NCBI GenBank assembly: GCA_964551735.1 | Contig: CAZKEF010000047.1 | Coordinates: 1 to 42,866, forward strand | DNA from: DAOUAT01 sp964551735 | GTDB taxonomy: Bacteria > Chloroflexota > Anaerolineae > CG2-30-64-16 | DNA length: 42,866 bases | Direction of reading: 5' to 3' | In this document: positions 40,693 through 42,866 of the stretch, piece after piece | Layout of the letters: each line of letters opens with the position of its first letter | Position numbering within the stretch: position 1 is the stretch's first letter | Notes under the pieces: generated by a model | Database searches by the model: none | What the model saw: only the letters and a program-made list of their open reading frames with translations | What the model was told of the DNA's origin: nothing | Program-made: the position numbers and the translations under genes

Positions 40693-41808
40693 TCAGCCCT
40701 CCCAACATTGCTTGCCTTCCATCACGAACTGGGTCAGCTCGCCCACACTGAGGTCGGCGATGCCCAGCTTCTCCATGGTGCGGCCGCGGCGCCAGTAGTC
40801 GGTGCGATGGATCAGGCAGGCTAGGCGGATGATGGCATCCATGCCGCGCACCGACACGCCATAGCGCTGGCCCAGCGCGGCGATGGGCACCAGGCTCATC
40901 GGCACATCTTCGAAGATGTAGCGGTGGTTCAACGTGCTGGGCGCTTTGATGCCGTAGTAGCCCTGTTGGTTATGGATCGCCTCGTTTAGATCCTCACCGT
41001 CCGCGTCGTAGGCCATCTTCAGCCACTCCATGGCGGTGCGGGCGCGGATGCCCAGGGAGGAGGCAACAGTCACCCGCTCACGGTCCAGCGCCTCCAGCAC
41101 GCGCGCCACCGAGGGGGTCACGCCTTCGATGTAGAACTGGTAATCGCCGTGGGTGGACTCGATGCGGCCCGCGTTGAGGAGGGCAAGCCCCGGGTGAAAG
41201 ATCGCACCCATGTTGTTGAGGCCGGTATGCAGCACGCTGATACCGTCAATGAACTGCGGGTAAGCGGGGGCCAAGGTTTCGAGCACCTGCTGCGTGCGCG
41301 TGGCCGGCAGCGCGGCCAACGGCACCGCCTCCTTAATGCGGAAAATGCGCGCCTGCGCAGGGCCGTCGGAGCGGCTGGCGTAGATAAAGGTCTCAGCCTC
41401 CGCCACCGTCACGTCGGCCCGGCAGCCCTGGTCGCATAGCACCTTGGCGACCTCCACCGCGCCCAGGGTGCGGCCGGGGTGCAGCACGATGATCTGGCCG
41501 TCGCGCAGGTGCGGGGCCAGGACCCTGGCGATGTCCGCGTGGGCCGATGACGGCAGGACGACCATCAGGACATCGGCGTTCGCCACCGCCTCGCTGATGT
41601 CGGCGGTCACCAGGGCCAACGGGCCGAAGCCGTGCGGCCCGCCGTCGTAGCTTTCCAGGTCAATGCCCCGCCGCGCCTTGATGGCTGCGATTCGGTCGGC
41701 GGTGCGGTTGTACAGGGTCACGCGGAAGCCCATGAGCGCCAGGTGGGCGGCCATCCCCTTGCCGCCGTGCCCCGCACCGATCACGGTGTAGTTGAGAGTT
41801 GTTGTCAT
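40693..41808 (-). CDS. NAD/NADP octopine/nopaline dehydrogenase-family protein
   Basis: 371 aa from ATG 41808, AAGGAG 5-6 nt upstream. The N-terminal Rossmann fold has the nucleotide loop VIGAGHGGKGMAAHLALMG, with YNRTADR after the second strand. The C-terminal domain begins with the family hallmark GLNNMGAIFHPGLALLNAGR, and IRARTAMEWLKMAYD follows. Such enzymes reductively couple an amino acid to a keto acid (opine synthesis), or oxidise opines. No partner gene shows which. It is upstream of lacI on the same strand but separate from it by the lacI promoter. Confidence 0.85.
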   Translation of the reverse strand: MTTTLNYTVIGAGHGGKGMAAHLALMGFRVTLYNRTADRIAAIKARRGIDLESYDGGPHGFGPLALVTADISEAVANADVLMVVLPSSAHADIARVLAPHLRDGQIIVLHPGRTLGAVEVAKVLCDQGCRADVTVAEAETFIYASRSDGPAQARIFRIKEAVPLAALPATRTQQVLETLAPAYPQFIDGISVLHTGLNNMGAIFHPGLALLNAGRIESTHGDYQFYIEGVTPSVARVLEALDRERVTVASSLGIRARTAMEWLKMAYDADGEDLNEAIHNQQGYYGIKAPSTLNHRYIFEDVPMSLVPIAALGQRYGVSVRGMDAIIRLACLIHRTDYWRRGRTMEKLGIADLSVGELTQFVMEGKQCWEG

Positions 41809-41844
41809 GATATCTCCTTATATCCCAGACGGGTGTGTTCATTC

Positions 41845-41933
41845 TGTAGGGGCGGGTTTTGTGTGCTCAACGCGACGCCGCCCAGCATGGCAGCAACATG
41901 ATAGCGGCGAGTACACCATCGACGGGGCCCCTA
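41845..41933. repeat. TGTAGGGGCGGGT-ended element, family B
   Basis: Begins TGTAGGGGCGGGTTTT and ends GGGGCCCCTAC. The right end contains the stop codon of the partial gene at 41931. It fills nearly the whole space to the dehydrogenase gene. Confidence 0.6.
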
Positions 41934-42866
41934 CCCTCTCAAACGCGCCAACCGCTCCGCCTCGGACAGGGGGCGGCCAGTTTTCGGGTCAACGGCGATG
42001 CAGGCGCCGCGCTGGTCAATGCGGGCATGGATGGCCCCGCGCGCGAAGCGGTTGTTGCGCAGGTGCGGCGCGTCCAGGATGCCGGCCTCGACCGCGCGCA
42101 CCAGGGTGTCGGCGTCCGCGAGGGGATCGGCCATGCTCGGCCCGGCCAGCTCGCGAATGGCCGCTAGCGTGACGTGGGCTTCAGCGACCAATTCCTCCCG
42201 CCGCGCGGCGACGCGCGGGTCGAGGGTCATGTCGGGCGCGCCAACCAACGCGTTCTCGACCGCGCGGCGGGTCACTTTGCACGCGGCGATCACATCGTCG
42301 GCGGTGGCTGCGTGGTGCGCCTCGGTGTGGCCGACCACATGCACGATGTGGGGCCTGAGCGCCATCTGCAGGTAGGTGGCTGCGGCCAGGTGCCCCCGCG
42401 CGGCCTCGGGGTCCAGCGGGTGGCTCAGCAGCCCGATGCGGGTCTGGCGGCAGATGCGCATGGCGTGCGGTGGATTGCGGATTGGGTGACCTGCTGAGTC
42501 CGGCTCGCTGTTGTCCGGGGAATCGGCTAACGGCGTGATGAGGTCGAGGCAGGCCAGCATCTTGGCGAGATCCATGGCGTCGGCGAGGCCGGGCGGGCTG
42601 TTGAACATCAGTTGGGCGATGTAGTCGCGCACGCCGCAGGCCCGCGCGTTGTAGGCCGACAGGTAGGCCGCGACCACGAAGATCACGTCCGGCGCGTCGC
42701 GCATGCCCCAGTGGTGCGGCTCGTTCAGCTCTACGGGGATGTCGTGCGTGGCGTACCAGCGCATCAGGGTTTGATGTTCGCGGATGGAGGCGGCCAGGTC
42801 GTGCGGGCCGCGGCCGTCCATGGCGTTGAACCAGAACAGCGGCACCGCGGCCCAGGCGATGTTGAT
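41931..42866 (-). CDS. Uncharacterised TIM-barrel-like protein (5' end outside window)
   Basis: The frame is open to the right edge (INIAWAAVPLFWFNAMDG), so at least 311 residues are visible and the start is missing. Conserved-looking stretches are PVELNEPHHWGMRDAPDV, AAYLSAYNARACGVRDYIAQ, MFNSPPGLADAMDLAKML, LQMALRPHIVHVVGHTEAHH, AATADDVIAACKVTR and GAPDMTLDPRVAARREEL. These recall the substrate barrel of adenosylcobalamin mutases (glutamate mutase E-like) from memory, but I cannot confirm the family. The stretch PIRNP is encoded by two copies of an AATCCGC heptamer seen elsewhere as a tandem repeat, so it may be an in-frame repeat insertion. Confidence 0.55.
   Translation of the reverse strand: MNIAWAAVPLFWFNAMDGRGPHDLAASIREHQTLMRWYATHDIPVELNEPHHWGMRDAPDVIFVVAAYLSAYNARACGVRDYIAQLMFNSPPGLADAMDLAKMLACLDLITPLADSPDNSEPDSAGHPIRNPPHAMRICRQTRIGLLSHPLDPEAARGHLAAATYLQMALRPHIVHVVGHTEAHHAATADDVIAACKVTRRAVENALVGAPDMTLDPRVAARREELVAEAHVTLAAIRELAGPSMADPLADADTLVRAVEAGILDAPHLRNNRFARGAIHARIDQRGACIAVDPKTGRPLSEAERLARLRG

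Overview
The window reads as bacterial chromosome from a high-GC Chloroflexota, most likely the Anaerolineae/Caldilineae side. The reasons are very large secreted mosaic proteins built from SdrD-B, DUF11 and gingipain modules, NTPT linkers, C-terminal YLPLVL tails, bacterial -10/-35 promoters, many dispersed palindromic repeats, and the mix of housekeeping and carbohydrate genes. This assignment comes from protein character only; there is no rRNA or tRNA gene in the window.

Layout. 1-6512: two surface/secreted protein genes on the minus strand, an SdrD-B repeat protein running off the left edge and a gingipain-family (C25) protein. 6754-10780: small genes, namely a Nudix hydrolase, a three-LysM L,D-transpeptidase-like protein with a well-formed promoter, an OsmC-like protein, an orphan GcvH-like protein, a decayed CBS-domain gene and a 71-aa hypothetical. 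10946-16873: a 1975-aa secreted protein with beta-helix repeats, an M23 peptidase domain, FN3 and DUF11-type domains, carrying a perfect 392-bp internal duplication. 17319-19305: a two-gene pair bracketed by direct copies of a palindromic repeat, then an EamA transporter. 19504-26879: housekeeping core with smc, a zinc-ribbon gene, prfB (with the classical programmed +1 frameshift), ftsY and, divergently, rnc. 26961-30632: a processive-type glycosyltransferase with a leaderless-looking promoter, a 50-aa secreted peptide gene, a GNAT-like protein and DegV. 30767-42866: carbohydrate region with a GH42 beta-galactosidase, a GT4 glycosyltransferase, an unrecognised 507-aa protein, a sugar ABC transporter (two permeases and a binding lipoprotein), a LacI regulator with a 28-bp perfect operator just downstream of its own -10 box, an octopine-dehydrogenase-like enzyme and a 5'-partial gene at the right edge.

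How the genes fit together. LacI, binding protein, permease, permease and the unknown 507-aa protein are co-directional, and the only clear operator/promoter lies upstream of lacI, so the set looks like one autoregulated sugar-uptake operon. GH42 and GT4 are nearby on the same strand. ftsY and prfB are 8 nt apart, and ftsY diverges from rnc through promoters that share their -35 bases.

The most unusual aspect is the repeat content. At least five families of short palindromic or tandem repeats occupy the intergenic spaces. About ten genes end inside, or within a few bases of, such a repeat. One palindrome is inserted in frame inside the GT4 coding sequence. One two-copy repeat has four hairpins in which some stem pairs differ by compensatory changes. 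The uncharacterised YLPLVL-type tails and the SdrB module lying inside a protease domain are the best protein-level leads.
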